Source: Amphritea balenae (GTDB lineage Bacteria; Pseudomonadota; Gammaproteobacteria; Pseudomonadales; Balneatricaceae). From it: a DNA stretch of 64,000 bases. The stretch's first letter is position 1. Every line of letters begins with the position of its first letter. The notes under the pieces were generated by a model. That model did not search any database. It was not told where the DNA came from and saw only the letters and a list, made by a program, of their open reading frames with translations. The stretch spans positions 186,001 through 250,000 of the forward strand of contig NZ_RQXV01000004.1 in assembly GCF_003858655.1 (NCBI RefSeq), written 5' to 3'. This document shows, piece after piece, positions 8,252 through 18,419 of the stretch. A program made the translations under genes and the position numbers.

Positions 8252-8449
8252 TTAGGCAACCTGTTGTTTAGGTGATGAAGATACCATTTCCCAGCGATGG
8301 GGAACGCTAACCAGGCCAATTTGCGAATAGCAGTACTTACACTCGTAAAGTGTATTGTTATGGATGTGGTTAATCTCTATCAGGCCGCTATGCAGGCTGA
8401 TTCCTTGATTTTCCAGAAGTGTTTTACACTGCGGACAGGTACATGTCAT
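8252..8449 (-). CDS. Small zinc-ribbon-like protein, unknown function
   Basis: 65 residues with two knuckles, CPQC near residue 5 and CKYC near residue 37, that would bind one zinc ion. A histidine pair (INHIHNN) lies between them. No wider similarity is recognised. It is a single gene with its own terminator. The upstream region holds the 15-bp tandem array at 8521-8570. Coding is supported by the spaced Cys pairs and the 3' terminator, but the role is unknown. Confidence 0.6.
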   Translation of the reverse strand: MTCTCPQCKTLLENQGISLHSGLIEINHIHNNTLYECKYCYSQIGLVSVPHRWEMVSSSPKQQVA

Positions 8450-8520
8450 GTGTGATACCTCAACACTGTTGTCGGATGACTATTCCTTAGTCAGATATCC
8501 TTCGTACAGCAATTGCTCGT

Positions 8521-8570
8521 TTAACTATTATTCACTTAACTGTTACTCGGTTAACTATTCTTAGTTTAAT
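8521..8570. repeat. Four-unit 15-bp tandem array with TTAACT core
   Basis: TTAACT occurs at 8521, 8536 and 8551 and TTAAT at 8566, an exact 15-base step; spacers are ATTATTCAC, GTTACTCGG and ATTCTTAGT. It lies in the 354-bp gap between the zinc-ribbon gene and the livF terminator, upstream of the former. Nothing else is recognised in this gap except the terminator at 8751-8780. Confidence 0.65.
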
Positions 8571-8750
8571 AAGTAAACAGCTTGAATCTGTTTTGAGACG
8601 GTCAAATGTCTCGTATATGCGACGAATTCTATCACAGCTTGTGTGTGCAAAGAAACACCAGCGTAAATCACTGTTTTTCAAGAGGTTAATACTGTTACGG
8701 CTGATCTGTATCAAACTATCTGTGTGGCTTAGCTGAATGTTTGCTTAACC

Positions 8751-8780
8751 TGAAAAAAAACCAGCCGGTTGGCTGGTTTT
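8751..8780. terminator. Rho-independent terminator of the liv operon
   Basis: CCAGCC-GGTT-GGCTGG stem with eight A on the plus side (T8 on the minus strand) and TTTT on the other side. It sits 24 bases past the livF stop and is symmetrical, so it can act in both directions. Confidence 0.85.
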
Positions 8781-8803
8781 CTGTATCGGATAAGCGACGT
8801 TAT

Positions 8804-9505
8804 TTAACCGCCGAGATAAGCCTGTTGAACAGCTTCATCGGTTAGCAGGTTAGCACCACTATCGGTCTTAATTACCCGACCATTTTCCAGTACATATCCC
8901 CGATCAGCGATACGTAGTGCCTGGTTAGCATTTTGCTCTACCAGGAAAATGGTAACGCCTTCATCACGCAGTTTTTGAATGATGTCAAAAATCTGCTGGA
9001 TGATAATAGGGGCCAGTCCCAGAGAAGGCTCGTCTAACAATAGTAAACGAGGTTTACTCATCAGCGCCCGGCCAATAGCCAGCATCTGCTGTTCACCGCC
9101 GGACATCGTACCTGCGCGTTGCTTGTAGCGTTCTTCCAGACGAGGAAATAACTCTAGTACGTGTGCTGCGGTTTTTTGAGCCTCTTCCTTGCTGCGGAAG
9201 TATGAACCCATAAACAGATTTTCTTCAACGGTCATACCGCTGAATACCCGACGTCCTTCAGGCACAATCGCAAGACCTTTGCGCATGATATCGGGGGTGT
9301 TCAGCTTGTTTATCTCTTCACCGCAGAAGGTTACCGTTCCGGAGGATGCCTGCGGGTCGCCGCATATAGTCATCATCAGGGTAGTCTTACCAGCGCCGTT
9401 AGCACCGATAAGGGTAACAATCTCACCCTCTTCGATGTTAATCGAAACATCATGCAGTGCCTGAATCGGACCGTAATGAGTGTTTACATTATTAATCTGC
9501 AGCAT
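8804..9505 (-). CDS. livF: Branched-chain amino acid ABC transporter ATPase LivF
   Basis: 233-residue ATPase, one of the two motor subunits of the Liv importer. Walker A GANGAGKTT, signature MSGGEQQ and Walker B LLLLDEPSLGL are all intact. The open frame extends 30 codons upstream into livG, but MLQINNVNTHYG is the family N-terminus and its ATG at 9505 has GAGAGGAA just ahead, so the shorter start is used. It begins one base after the livG stop and is the last gene of the operon, before a strong terminator. Confidence 0.95.
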   Translation of the reverse strand: MLQINNVNTHYGPIQALHDVSINIEEGEIVTLIGANGAGKTTLMMTICGDPQASSGTVTFCGEEINKLNTPDIMRKGLAIVPEGRRVFSGMTVEENLFMGSYFRSKEEAQKTAAHVLELFPRLEERYKQRAGTMSGGEQQMLAIGRALMSKPRLLLLDEPSLGLAPIIIQQIFDIIQKLRDEGVTIFLVEQNANQALRIADRGYVLENGRVIKTDSGANLLTDEAVQQAYLGG

Positions 9506-9506
9506 C

Positions 9507-10274
9507 TTATTCCTCTCCGAGATAGGCTTTGATAACGTCAGGGTTATTCTTGATCTCTTCCGGGGAGCCATCAGCCAAAGGTGTACCTTGGGCAATAACG
9601 TAGATGTGATCAGAAATACCCATTACCAGGCTCATATCATGCTCAATCAGTAGCACGGAAATTTCGTGCTCATCGCGTAGCTTGATAATCAGCTCATCAA
9701 GTTCCTTAGTCTCATTTGGGTTCAGACCTGCAGCAGGTTCATCCAGCATCAGAAGCTCTGGCTGGGTAACCATGCAACGGGCTATCTCAAGACGACGTTG
9801 CTGACCGTAAGACAGGTTTCCTGCCTCACGATTAGCGAATTCCAGCAGATCGACCTCTTCCAGCCAATGCATGGCGTGGTTCATCGCATCTCGTTCAAGG
9901 CGTCGATAGTTCGGCGTTTTGAACAGTCCGGAAATCAGATTTGTATTGAGGTGACGGTGCTGGGCAACCAGCATGTTCTCAATAACGGTCATCTTCTGGA
10001 ACAGACGGACGTGCTGAAAGGTACGTACCAGCCCTTTACGGGAGATATGAAAGTCTTTCAGTCCGGCGATCTGCTCGTTTTTAAGCATTACACTGCCTTC
10101 GGTCGGGATATAAAACCCAGAAAGACAGTTAAATACTGTGGTTTTACCCGCACCATTGGGGCCGATAACAGAAACAATCTGGCGATTTTTAACCTTCAGG
10201 TTAACGCCGTTTACTGCGACCAGACCGCCGAAGCGCATGGTTAGGCCGTTTACATCCAGCAGTAACTGACTCAT
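9507..10274 (-). CDS. livG: Branched-chain amino acid ABC transporter ATPase LivG
   Basis: 255-residue ATPase partner of LivF. Walker [10 protein letters not shown], signature [13 protein letters not shown] and Walker [14 protein letters not shown] are present, and the C-terminal extension ([15 protein letters not shown]) is typical of LivG. It powers uptake of leucine, isoleucine and valine or related substrates through LivH/LivM. Its ATG overlaps the livM stop (ATGA), so translation is coupled. Confidence 0.95.
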   Translation of the reverse strand: MSQLLLDVNGLTMRFGGLVAVNGVNLKVKNRQIVSVIGPNGAGKTTVFNCLSGFYIPTEGSVMLKNEQIAGLKDFHISRKGLVRTFQHVRLFQKMTVIENMLVAQHRHLNTNLISGLFKTPNYRRLERDAMNHAMHWLEEVDLLEFANREAGNLSYGQQRRLEIARCMVTQPELLMLDEPAAGLNPNETKELDELIIKLRDEHEISVLLIEHDMSLVMGISDHIYVIAQGTPLADGSPEEIKNNPDVIKAYLGEE

Positions 10275-11533
10275 TGTTTCAACTCCAGCTGTGGTCGCTT
10301 CATCGGTATCAGGCCTTCAGGACGCCAGCGCATCATTAATACCATCAATAGTCCGAATAACAGCATGCGATATTCAGAGAATTCACGGGCCAGCTCAGGC
10401 AAAATCGTCATGATAATGGCTGCAAGAATAATACCGACCTGGGAACCCATGCCGCCCAGAACCACGATGGCCAGGATGATAGCGGATTCAATGAAGATAA
10501 AGGACTCGGGGCTGATAAAGCCCTGACGAGCGGAGAAGAAAGCACCGGCAAAACCAGCGGTAGATGCACCGATGGTAAAGGCAGATAGCTTTATAGCTGT
10601 CTTGTTAAGACCCAGAGAACGACAGGCGATCTCATCTTCACGTAGTGCTTCCCAGGCCCGGCCGATCGGCATACGCATCAGACGGTTGATCAGGTAGATC
10701 ACAAAGATCACCAGCAGTACCGCGATCAGATAAAGAAAGATGACTTTATATGAACTTGAGTAATCCAGATTGAAATACTCATGGAATGTCATCGCATCTT
10801 CGCCACCTTTGGCTTTGCGGGTGAACTCCAGGCCAAACAGGGTTGGCTTCGCAATTCCGGAAATGCCACTTGGGCCGCCGGTTACATTCGTCCAGTTGTT
10901 CAGCAGAATACGGATAATTTCACCGAAGCCCAGGGTTACAATAGCCAGATAGTCGCCACGTAATCGCAGAACCGGGAAACCGAGTACGAAACCAAACAGT
11001 GCTGCCGCACCGGCAGAGATAGGCAGGCAAACCCAGAATGATAAGCCGAAGTATTCTGATAGCAGGGCATAGGTGTATGCACCCACCGCGTAGAATGCTA
11101 CGAAACCCAGATCCAACAAGCCTGCAAGACCGACTACAATGTTCAGGCCCAGGCCCAGCATAATGTAGATCAGTGTCAGGGTTGCCAGGTCAACCGAGCC
11201 CCGGGATACCATAAATGGCCAGATAACCATGATCACAATTAAGCCCGCGATCAACCATGGCTTCAGGGTGGCCATTTTTTTCTCTTCGGGAAGCATGGTA
11301 GTTATATTTGGCTTCGGAATAGACTTGAATAGTGAGTCTATCTGGCCACTGAACAGCTGTGACAGAAATACCAGCGCAATACCGCCACCGATCCAGGTCC
11401 ATTGTGCTGCTGAGGCACCTTTAATTGCCAGTTGAGTACCTGAAGTATCCAACTTAACGCCGATCATCAGGCAGGCCAGAATCAGTGTGATACCGGCGGC
11501 GAAGATAGCGTTGTAAAACTTGCTAGTAGTCAT
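10271..11533 (-). CDS. livM: Branched-chain amino acid ABC transporter permease LivM
   Basis: 420-residue inner-membrane permease with an N-terminal extension of two extra hydrophobic segments (about residues 8-60) before the conserved core, as in the long LivM form. The core shows [22 protein letters not shown] and [16 protein letters not shown], and the EAA-like loop [13 protein letters not shown] that contacts the ATPases. It overlaps livH upstream and livG downstream by four bases each. Confidence 0.95.
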   Translation of the reverse strand: MTTSKFYNAIFAAGITLILACLMIGVKLDTSGTQLAIKGASAAQWTWIGGGIALVFLSQLFSGQIDSLFKSIPKPNITTMLPEEKKMATLKPWLIAGLIVIMVIWPFMVSRGSVDLATLTLIYIMLGLGLNIVVGLAGLLDLGFVAFYAVGAYTYALLSEYFGLSFWVCLPISAGAAALFGFVLGFPVLRLRGDYLAIVTLGFGEIIRILLNNWTNVTGGPSGISGIAKPTLFGLEFTRKAKGGEDAMTFHEYFNLDYSSSYKVIFLYLIAVLLVIFVIYLINRLMRMPIGRAWEALREDEIACRSLGLNKTAIKLSAFTIGASTAGFAGAFFSARQGFISPESFIFIESAIILAIVVLGGMGSQVGIILAAIIMTILPELAREFSEYRMLLFGLLMVLMMRWRPEGLIPMKRPQLELKQ

Positions 11534-12456
11534 ACTTTTTCTATCTCCGGCTTGCCCAGAAGTCCGCTAGGGCGGAACAGCAGGATAGTGATCAACAGGC
11601 CAAAGGCTACCACGTCTTTATATTCAGATGGGAAGAAGGCTGCAGTCATCGCTTCGGTAACACCTAATACCAGTCCGCCTAATACTGCGCCAGGAATCGA
11701 TCCGATTCCGCCCAGTACGGCCGCTGTAAATGCTTTCAGGCCTGCGATAAAACCGACGAACGGGTTTACAACCCCGTAGTACAAACCCAATAACAAACCG
11801 GCAATCGCAGCCAGTGCAGCACCGATGATAAAGGTCAGAGCGATAACCTTATTGGTGTTAATGCCTAGTAGGTTTGTCATACCCAGATCTTCTGCACAGG
11901 CGCGACATGCGCGGCCCATACGGGATTTGGATATGAATAGGGTCAAAGCCGTCATCGTGACGAAAGTAACAGCGAAGATAACAACCTGCATATAAGAGAC
12001 GGTTACTTCAAAGTCGGCTGGATTACCGAAAGCCCAACCGCCGGAGATCATCGGTGGTAGCGCAACATCACGGAAACCCTGGGAAATACCTACCGAGTTT
12101 TGCAGGAAGATCGACATACCGATAGCAGAAATCAGTGGGATCAGCCGGTTAGAACCACGCAGAGGGCGATAGGCAACCCGTTCAACTGCCCAGCCGTAAG
12201 TACTGGCGATGAACATTGCGATAACCAGCGCAATTATCAGGATTATTGGAAGGCTCACCATTCCCATGCTCACCAGGCCTGCGATAACAATAAATGTTAC
12301 GTAGGAGCCGATCATATAGATCTCGCCGTGAGCAAAGTTAATCATGCCGATGATACCGTAAACCATTGTGTAGCCGATGGCGATCAGGGCATAGGTTGAG
12401 CCGATGGTCAGCCCGTTAATGAGCTGTTGCAACAGATAGAGTGAGAATTCTGACAT
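11530..12456 (-). CDS. livH: Branched-chain amino acid ABC transporter permease LivH
   Basis: 308-residue permease. Family signatures include [20 protein letters not shown] near the N-terminus, [12 protein letters not shown], and the cytoplasmic coupling loop [16 protein letters not shown]. The frame can begin at a GTG at 12489, but [16 protein letters not shown] is the family start, so ATG 12456 is used although its Shine-Dalgarno site is weak. It is separated from livK by 116 bases that contain a stable stem, and overlaps livM. Confidence 0.93.
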   Translation of the reverse strand: MSEFSLYLLQQLINGLTIGSTYALIAIGYTMVYGIIGMINFAHGEIYMIGSYVTFIVIAGLVSMGMVSLPIILIIALVIAMFIASTYGWAVERVAYRPLRGSNRLIPLISAIGMSIFLQNSVGISQGFRDVALPPMISGGWAFGNPADFEVTVSYMQVVIFAVTFVTMTALTLFISKSRMGRACRACAEDLGMTNLLGINTNKVIALTFIIGAALAAIAGLLLGLYYGVVNPFVGFIAGLKAFTAAVLGGIGSIPGAVLGGLVLGVTEAMTAAFFPSEYKDVVAFGLLITILLFRPSGLLGKPEIEKV

Positions 12457-12524
12457 TTGCAGGGACCATATAAAACGAAACCCCGGCACCGGATCACGGC
12501 GCTAGGGTATCGGGATCAGATCCA

Positions 12525-12543
12525 CCCGACTATTACAGTCGGG
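12525..12543 (-). other. Intercistronic stem between livK and livH
   Basis: CCCGACT-ATTAC-AGTCGGG, a perfect 7-bp stem without a T run. Located between the binding-protein gene and the permease genes, it could stabilise the livK message or attenuate downstream expression, a common arrangement when the binding protein is needed in excess. Confidence 0.5.
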
Positions 12544-12572
12544 CGACGCTAATCAATTGTTATTATTGAGAA

Positions 12573-13691
12573 TTACTGTGCAGGAGACTTAGAGCCATCC
12601 TTATGCAGACGGTAAACCAGGAAAGTAGACTCGGTCAGGTCGCCCTTCTCGTCATACTTTACTTTACCGATTGCAGTGTCAGCTTCGTTTGCACGGATGT
12701 ACTCAGCAAGCTTTTCAGTATCAGTCGACTTAGTTGCAGTCATCGCATTAGTCATTACTTCAACAGCAGCGTAAGCGGTGAATACGAAAGGACCAGTTGG
12801 GTCTTCGCCGTTCGCTTTAATTGTTTCTACACGCGCCTGGTTTACAGGGTTCTGATCAAAGCTCTTAGGTGCTGTTGCCAGTACGCCTTCAGTTGCTTCG
12901 CCAGCAATCTTAGCCAGATCCGCGTTTACGATACCTTCAGGTCCCATGAACTGAGCATCGAAGCCTTTTTCAGCAGACTGACGCAGGATCAGACCCAGTT
13001 CCGGGTGGTAACCACCGTAGTAAACGAAGTCTACGCCTTGTTTCTTCAGTTTAGCGATCAGTGCAGAGAAGTCTTTGTCACCCGGGGTAACACCTTCAAA
13101 CATAGCCGCTTTCAGGCCATTTGCTGCTAGCTGGTCACGTACTGCTGTTGCCAGACCTTCACCGTACTGCTGCTTATCGTGGATAACCGCGATGCTTGCC
13201 GGCTTAGCTGTTTCCAGGATGTACTGTGCAGCCATGCTGCCCTGTAGACTATCCAGACCGATGGTACGGAAAAGCATCTGATGACCTTTTTCCGTGATCG
13301 AAGGAGAAGTAGAGGCTGCAGTGATCATCAGAATGCCTTCCTCTTCGTAGATGTCAGAAGCAGGCTCAGTAGAAGATGAGCACAGGTGACCAACTACGTG
13401 GGAAATACCGTCGTTAACGATTTTGTTTGCTACAGCAACTGCCTGCTTAGGATCACAAGCGTCATCGTAAATAACGCCTTCCAGCATCATACCGTTTACA
13501 CCGCCAGCCTTATTGATATCTTCAATCGCAGCCATTACACCGATTTTCTGCATGTCGCCATACTGGGCAACAGGGCCGGTGGCAGGTCCTGCCAAGCCGA
13601 TTTTCAGTGTGTCAGCCTGTGCAGCAGCAGTCATACCCATAATGCAAACTGCGGTACTCAGACCCAGCAATGTTTTGCGGAATTGGTTCAT
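12573..13691 (-). CDS. livK: Branched-chain amino acid binding protein LivK/LivJ
   Basis: 372-residue periplasmic binding protein of type I fold. A signal peptide is clear: NQFRKTLLGL, a hydrophobic core, then TAAAQA before mature DTLKIGLAGPATG. Conserved pieces include AIEDINKAGGVNG, VVGHLCSSSTEPASDIYEEEG and MITAASTSP, which form the ligand cleft, and two cysteines (DDACD and GHLCS) that match the disulfide of LivJ/LivK. ATG 13691 is preferred over an upstream ATG at 13706 because GGAG lies nine bases before it. First gene of the liv operon. Confidence 0.93.
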   Translation of the reverse strand: MNQFRKTLLGLSTAVCIMGMTAAAQADTLKIGLAGPATGPVAQYGDMQKIGVMAAIEDINKAGGVNGMMLEGVIYDDACDPKQAVAVANKIVNDGISHVVGHLCSSSTEPASDIYEEEGILMITAASTSPSITEKGHQMLFRTIGLDSLQGSMAAQYILETAKPASIAVIHDKQQYGEGLATAVRDQLAANGLKAAMFEGVTPGDKDFSALIAKLKKQGVDFVYYGGYHPELGLILRQSAEKGFDAQFMGPEGIVNADLAKIAGEATEGVLATAPKSFDQNPVNQARVETIKANGEDPTGPFVFTAYAAVEVMTNAMTATKSTDTEKLAEYIRANEADTAIGKVKYDEKGDLTESTFLVYRLHKDGSKSPAQ

Positions 13692-13706
13692 CGAGATGAT
13701 CTCCAT

Positions 13707-14051
13707 TTATTGTTCTTTTGCGGAGGGGCCCTTGTGAGGCAACGTTGAGTCCTCCGTCGCAGTCGCTAACTCTACCTCCGCCTATCTATGAAATGCAATC
13801 ACAGTAGAGAATTTTTCTGAATTTTTATTGATTTAAAAGCAGGTTTTCGGTTTGTGGCACAAAATGTTAATAATCTTGCCAGTATTTGTTATTGAGCTGT
13901 TGAGCGATTTTGTTAATGATCCATGCTCTCCAATTGGTTGTTCCTTAAATATCATAAGACATGGTAATTTGATTGAGGGACAGGATTCCTGATAAAGGTG
14001 CCGGCTGAAATTGCCAGTAGGTTCCGATGAATAAAAAAAACTGGGAATGTT
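13707..14051. other. Intergenic region between divergent livK and the YCF48-like gene
   Basis: About 345 bases, AT-rich in the part nearer the YCF48-like gene, where promoters for both directions must lie. No convincing operator, RNA gene or conserved small ORF is seen. A GGAGG/CCTCC pairing around 13721-13756 would form part of the livK leader but is weak. Confidence 0.5.
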
Positions 14052-15158
14052 ATGGGTAGTATCCAACTTAAGCTCAGGTGGTTGTTATCAGCCACCTTGT
14101 TGTTACAGCTTTTCTTGCCGGTAGCGGCGAATGATCGACTGACCACGCCTGCAGTGAAAACGGTGCGTGCCAGCCAGGCTTTGTTACTTGATATTACGGC
14201 TGCGGGCCAGCAACTGATTGCGGTAGGTGATCAGGGGGTTGTGCTGCGGTCTTCTGATGAGGGACTCAGCTGGCAACAAATTCAGACGCCCTTCAGCGTG
14301 ATGCTTACCAGTACGTTTTTTACAGATGAACAGCGAGGCTGGGTAGTTGGTCATGATGGCCTTATGGCCTTTACTAATGATGCAGGACTGAGTTGGCAGA
14401 CAGGCTTGGATGGTAATCAGATTAACCGTTTACGTCTGGAACGACTGCAAGAATTACTGTTAGAAGCTGAAAGCCTGAGCGATGCAGACCCGGACAATGA
14501 GGCGTTGCTGGAACGTCTTGATCTGCTTAGTTGGCAGGTTGATGATGCTCAGGTTGCGCAGGAAGAGGGGCCTTCGGTACCGTTGCTGGATATTCTGTTT
14601 ACCAGTCCGGAGCGGGGCTATCTGTTGGGCGGCTATGGTTTGTTGTTACGCACGGATGATGGCGGGCAAAGCTGGCAATACTGGGGTGACCGTCTGGAGA
14701 ATCCGGATAGTTTTCATCTGAATGCTATGACTGTGGATCATCGGGGCTTTCTTTATATAGCCGGGGAAGCCGGGCTGTTGTTTCGTTCGATTGATGATGG
14801 TGTTTCATGGGAAACCCTCGACTCCCCCTATGAAGGTTCTTTTTTTGCTGTGACCGAATTTGATCATCAACTTTTTTTGATGGGATTGCGTGGTCACCTT
14901 TATCGCTCCGAAGATGGTCTCGACTGGATTGCAGTAGAGACCGGTTCAGGCGCTACTTTAAATGGTGCTTATAGTAGTCAGGACAAAGTGTTACTGCTCG
15001 GGGCCGGCGGAACTGTATTGCAGAGCAGTGATGGCCTCAGATTTAAGCGGTTGGACAGCGGTGGGCGCAGTTCATTAAGTGCGGCTGTGATTATTGATCA
15101 TAAAACAGTTCTGGTTGGCGAACAGGGTGTAGTAATGCTGGAGGCGAATGATGAATAA
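14052..15158 (+). CDS. Exported YCF48-like beta-propeller protein
   Basis: 368 residues with a signal peptide (basic start, hydrophobic LLSATLLLQLFLPVAA). The mature part contains repeated blades of the YCF48/BNR type: AVGDQGVVLRSSDEGLSWQQ, VVGHDGLMAFTNDAGLSWQT, LLGGYGLLLRTDDGGQSWQ, IAGEAGLLFRSIDDGVSWE, then weaker copies. The family was named from a photosystem II assembly factor, but in heterotrophs it is typically found next to MMPL-type exporters. The stop lies inside the start of the next gene (11-base overlap), so the two are translationally coupled. Likely a periplasmic partner of that transporter. Confidence 0.85.
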   Translation: MGSIQLKLRWLLSATLLLQLFLPVAANDRLTTPAVKTVRASQALLLDITAAGQQLIAVGDQGVVLRSSDEGLSWQQIQTPFSVMLTSTFFTDEQRGWVVGHDGLMAFTNDAGLSWQTGLDGNQINRLRLERLQELLLEAESLSDADPDNEALLERLDLLSWQVDDAQVAQEEGPSVPLLDILFTSPERGYLLGGYGLLLRTDDGGQSWQYWGDRLENPDSFHLNAMTVDHRGFLYIAGEAGLLFRSIDDGVSWETLDSPYEGSFFAVTEFDHQLFLMGLRGHLYRSEDGLDWIAVETGSGATLNGAYSSQDKVLLLGAGGTVLQSSDGLRFKRLDSGGRSSLSAAVIIDHKTVLVGEQGVVMLEANDE

Positions 15159-17547
15159 GCTTAGTCAGCTGATAATGGCACCTATTAAAGGCTCTGAAGA
15201 GTTTGCTGAACGTTTTCTGTTTCACCGGCGGTTGTTGGTGTTAGTGGTATTTGCCCTGGCGACACTCTTTCTGGCCTGGCAGGCGGTACAGATAAGGCCT
15301 GATGCCAGCTTCGTGAAGATGATTCCGACGTCTCATCCTTATGTTGTGAACTATCTGAAGAACCGGGACGATCTGTCTGGTCTGGGTAATAGTGTAAGGG
15401 TCGCGGTTGCAGTTAAAGAGGGGGATATTTTTACTGCTGAGTACCAGCAGGCGCTGCAGCAAATTACCGATGAACTGTTCTTTATCCCCGGGGTTGATCG
15501 TGCGGCACTAAAATCTATCTGGACACCTAACGTGCGCTGGACCGAGGTGACAGAAGAGGGCTTTGTCGGTGGTCCGGTCATTCCACCAGAGTATGATGGC
15601 TCGCCAGAGAGTTTAGATCAGGTCAGAACCAATGTGCTGCGTTCCGGTCAGGTTGGTCTATTAGTGGCTAATGATTTTCGTTCGGCGATTGTTCAGGTGC
15701 CGCTGTTTGATAAGCATCCGGATACCGGGGAAAAACTTAATTATCAGGCGCTGTCTGAACAGTTAGAAAGCCTGATCCGGGATAAGTATGAAAGCGATAA
15801 CCTGTCGATTCATATTACCGGCTTTGCCAAAATTATTGGTGATCTGATTGCCGGAGCAGTTCAGGTTGTAATTTTCTTTGGTATAGCGATTCTGATTACG
15901 CTGGTTTTACTCTACCTATATTCTCGCAGTGTGAGCGGTGCCCTGGTTCCTCTGGCCTGCTCTATAGTTGCCGTAATCTGGCAGCTGGGCTTATTGAAAA
16001 CGCTGGGTTACGGTCTTGATCCTTATTCTATGCTGGTGCCTTTTCTGGTGTTTGCTATTGCGGTCAGTCACGGAGTACAGATTGTGAATACAATCGCGCT
16101 GGAAAGTGCCCGTGGCGCCGATAGCTGGTTAGCTGCACGGCGGGCCTTCAGAGCGTTATATATTCCAGGTCTTACGGCGCTGTTATCCGATGGTATCGGC
16201 TTTGTTACTCTGATGGTTATTGAGATCCGGGTGATACAGGATCTGGCGATCGCAGCGTCGCTGGGGGTCGCCGTTATTATTCTGACTAACCTTTTCTTGC
16301 TGCCGGTTATTATGTCGCTGGTTGGTATAGGTAAAACAGCGACTAAGAGAGCGGCGCTGGCGGAGCAGAAGCAGCATTCAGGCTGGCAGTTGCTAACCTG
16401 GTTTGCGCGCCCAAGAGGGGCTTTTACTGCTGTTGGCGTCGCGTTGGTATTGTTGGGGTTGGGGCTATTTCAGAGTCAGCAACTGCAGATCGGTGATCTG
16501 GATACCGGTGCACCAGAACTGCGGCCTGATTCCCGCTATAACCAGGATAATCGTTTCATTACTGAAAATTATTCCACCTCCAGTGATATTTTCGTGGTGA
16601 TGGTAGGCACTGAAAATGAGCAGTGTTCCAGCTTTGAAACCTTGTCGCTGGTTGATCGGTTTCAACATTATCTGACCGATATAAAAGGCGTTCAGTCCAG
16701 TGTGTCGCTGGTCGATGTATCCCGACGTGTTACCTCCGGTTTGAATGAGGGTAATCTGAAGTGGCGAACGGTGAGCCGGAATCAGTTAGTTATTAATGCC
16801 TCACTTTCATACGTACCGGCAGGACTGATGAATCCATCCTGTTCATTGCTACCGGTGATTATCTTTCTGGATGATCACAAAGCCTCAACGCTAACCGGTG
16901 TGACTCAGGCGGTAGGCCAGTTTGCTGACCAATACGGTTCTGAACAGATCCGCTTTGAGATGGCGGCCGGTAACTCTGGCTTTGAAGCGGCAACGAATCA
17001 GGTTATTTCCACTGCGCAATATCAGATGCTGGCCTGGGTTTACGGGGTTGTCAGTTTGCTATGTTTGTTGACCTTCAGATCCTTTAAAACGCTTATCTGT
17101 ATCATCGCCCCATTGGCGCTAACCTCGGTTTTGTGCCAGGCGCTAATGGCTAGCATGGGGATAGGCGTTAAAGTTGCGACGTTGCCGGTTATCGCTTTAG
17201 GTGTGGGTATAGGTGTTGATTATGGCATCTATATTTACTCGAAACTCAGCACCTATCTGGTGCAAGGAATGCCGCTCAGGGATGCCTATCTGAATACCCT
17301 TAAAACTACCGGTAAATCGGTCGCATTCACCGGGATGACTCTGGCGATCGGCGTGGTGCTATGGGTTATGTCTCCGATAAAGTTTCAGGCGGATATGGGG
17401 ATTCTTTTAACCTTTATGTTCCTGTGGAATATGTTGGGTGCATTGATATTACTACCCGCACTGGCCTGTGTGCTGGGCTGTGAAAAAAGCACGGTCACCT
17501 TACCAAAAAAGGATAGTCGTAAGCAGGAGACTGAAAATGCCCTTTGA
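15148..17547 (+). CDS. MMPL/RND-superfamily exporter
   Basis: 799-residue inner-membrane protein with two repeats, each one transmembrane segment, a large periplasmic domain, then five helices. The helix bundles are visible around residues 230-400 and 630-780; the second contains LGVGIGVDYGIYIYS, where the aspartate matches the proton-relay residue of RND pumps. MMPL proteins move lipids and other hydrophobic compounds. GGAGG lies three bases before ATG 15148 and six before ATG 15151, so the second ATG may be the real start. It overlaps the YCF48-like gene upstream and the Usp gene downstream, forming a three-gene operon. Confidence 0.88.
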   Translation: MMNKLSQLIMAPIKGSEEFAERFLFHRRLLVLVVFALATLFLAWQAVQIRPDASFVKMIPTSHPYVVNYLKNRDDLSGLGNSVRVAVAVKEGDIFTAEYQQALQQITDELFFIPGVDRAALKSIWTPNVRWTEVTEEGFVGGPVIPPEYDGSPESLDQVRTNVLRSGQVGLLVANDFRSAIVQVPLFDKHPDTGEKLNYQALSEQLESLIRDKYESDNLSIHITGFAKIIGDLIAGAVQVVIFFGIAILITLVLLYLYSRSVSGALVPLACSIVAVIWQLGLLKTLGYGLDPYSMLVPFLVFAIAVSHGVQIVNTIALESARGADSWLAARRAFRALYIPGLTALLSDGIGFVTLMVIEIRVIQDLAIAASLGVAVIILTNLFLLPVIMSLVGIGKTATKRAALAEQKQHSGWQLLTWFARPRGAFTAVGVALVLLGLGLFQSQQLQIGDLDTGAPELRPDSRYNQDNRFITENYSTSSDIFVVMVGTENEQCSSFETLSLVDRFQHYLTDIKGVQSSVSLVDVSRRVTSGLNEGNLKWRTVSRNQLVINASLSYVPAGLMNPSCSLLPVIIFLDDHKASTLTGVTQAVGQFADQYGSEQIRFEMAAGNSGFEAATNQVISTAQYQMLAWVYGVVSLLCLLTFRSFKTLICIIAPLALTSVLCQALMASMGIGVKVATLPVIALGVGIGVDYGIYIYSKLSTYLVQGMPLRDAYLNTLKTTGKSVAFTGMTLAIGVVLWVMSPIKFQADMGILLTFMFLWNMLGALILLPALACVLGCEKSTVTLPKKDSRKQETENAL

Positions 17548-18373
17548 TAAGCAGATCTTAGTTGTAATTGATCCGAAAGATAGTGATGAACTGGCACTGC
17601 ACCGCGGACAGCTCATCGCTAAGCGTCTGGGTTGCGCAATTAACCTGTTATGGCTGGGCAGGGATGATGAACCGGTTATTCGGCTGGTAAAACAGTTGCA
17701 GGCCGAGGGGCTAAGCGCCAGCTATCAGTGTTGTATGAAAAAAGCGCTGTTAGAAACATTGCAGGCACTGTGGCAGACGCAGCACTTTGGTTTATTGATC
17801 AAGACCTGTGATCCTCGCACACATAACTTTACCACTTCGGCAGATGCTCATTTGCTCAGAGAGCTACCTTGTCCTGTATTACTGGTTAAGCATGATTCAA
17901 GCTGGCAGTCGGGTGTGGTGGTTGGTGCTGCAGATCCCCTGAGCGAAAGTGTTGAACAGCGGTCGTTAAATCGAGGTGTAATGGGTTTAGCCAAAGAAGT
18001 TGCTTTACTGACGAATGCCGAACTGCGGGTTGCCGTCGCAACGCCATCGGCCATGATGGCGGCGAATCCGGCCTTGCAGTCGGAAGCGATGATCCAGGCG
18101 CGTGCTAAAGAAGCGATGCAGCAGCAGTTAGCTGATTTAAGCATTGAGGTAGGCGATATTGATGTTGGTGAAGGGCCGCCAGAGTACTGGGTGCCCCAGG
18201 TTGCTAATCAGCTTAATGCATCGGTTGTTGTGATCGGTACCCGCGCCCGGGGTGGCATCAAGGGTGCATTGATAGGTAATACAGCTGAACGCATTCTGCA
18301 TCGCTTAAATGCTGACGTATTAGTTTTGAGAACCGGGGTGTCTGATCAGATATTACCGGTTATCAAATCCTGA
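17537..18373 (+). CDS. Tandem universal stress protein (UspE-like)
   Basis: 278 residues with two Usp domains. The first (about 1-125) is degenerate, the second (about 130-270) ends in VVIGTRARGGIKGALIGNTAERILHRLNADVLVLR, which holds the ATP-binding GxxG-x9-G(S/N) motif. Such tandem Usp proteins resemble UspE and act as cytosolic ATP-binding stress or adhesion regulators. The frame opens earlier, but MPFDKQILVVIDPKD with AGGAGA ahead marks ATG 17537. It overlaps the exporter gene by 11 bases and ends the operon before a strong terminator. Confidence 0.85.
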   Translation: MPFDKQILVVIDPKDSDELALHRGQLIAKRLGCAINLLWLGRDDEPVIRLVKQLQAEGLSASYQCCMKKALLETLQALWQTQHFGLLIKTCDPRTHNFTTSADAHLLRELPCPVLLVKHDSSWQSGVVVGAADPLSESVEQRSLNRGVMGLAKEVALLTNAELRVAVATPSAMMAANPALQSEAMIQARAKEAMQQQLADLSIEVGDIDVGEGPPEYWVPQVANQLNASVVVIGTRARGGIKGALIGNTAERILHRLNADVLVLRTGVSDQILPVIKS

Positions 18374-18391
18374 TCTATTCATCGGCAGAAC

Positions 18392-18419
18392 AAAAAAGCC
18401 CGCATATGCGGGCTTTTTT
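18392..18419. terminator. Rho-independent terminator after the Usp gene
   Basis: Perfect palindrome with stem GCCCGCATATGCGGGC flanked by A6 and T6. It is 19 bases after the Usp stop and symmetrical. Confidence 0.9.

Noticed and set aside
8532-8714. 60-residue minus-strand ORF
   Set aside because: No ribosome site and no recognisable protein pattern; it covers the 15-bp array and AT-rich intergenic DNA.
13833-14066. 77-residue minus-strand ORF in the livK/YCF48 gap
   Set aside because: It overlaps the start of the YCF48-like gene and has no Shine-Dalgarno or conserved motif.
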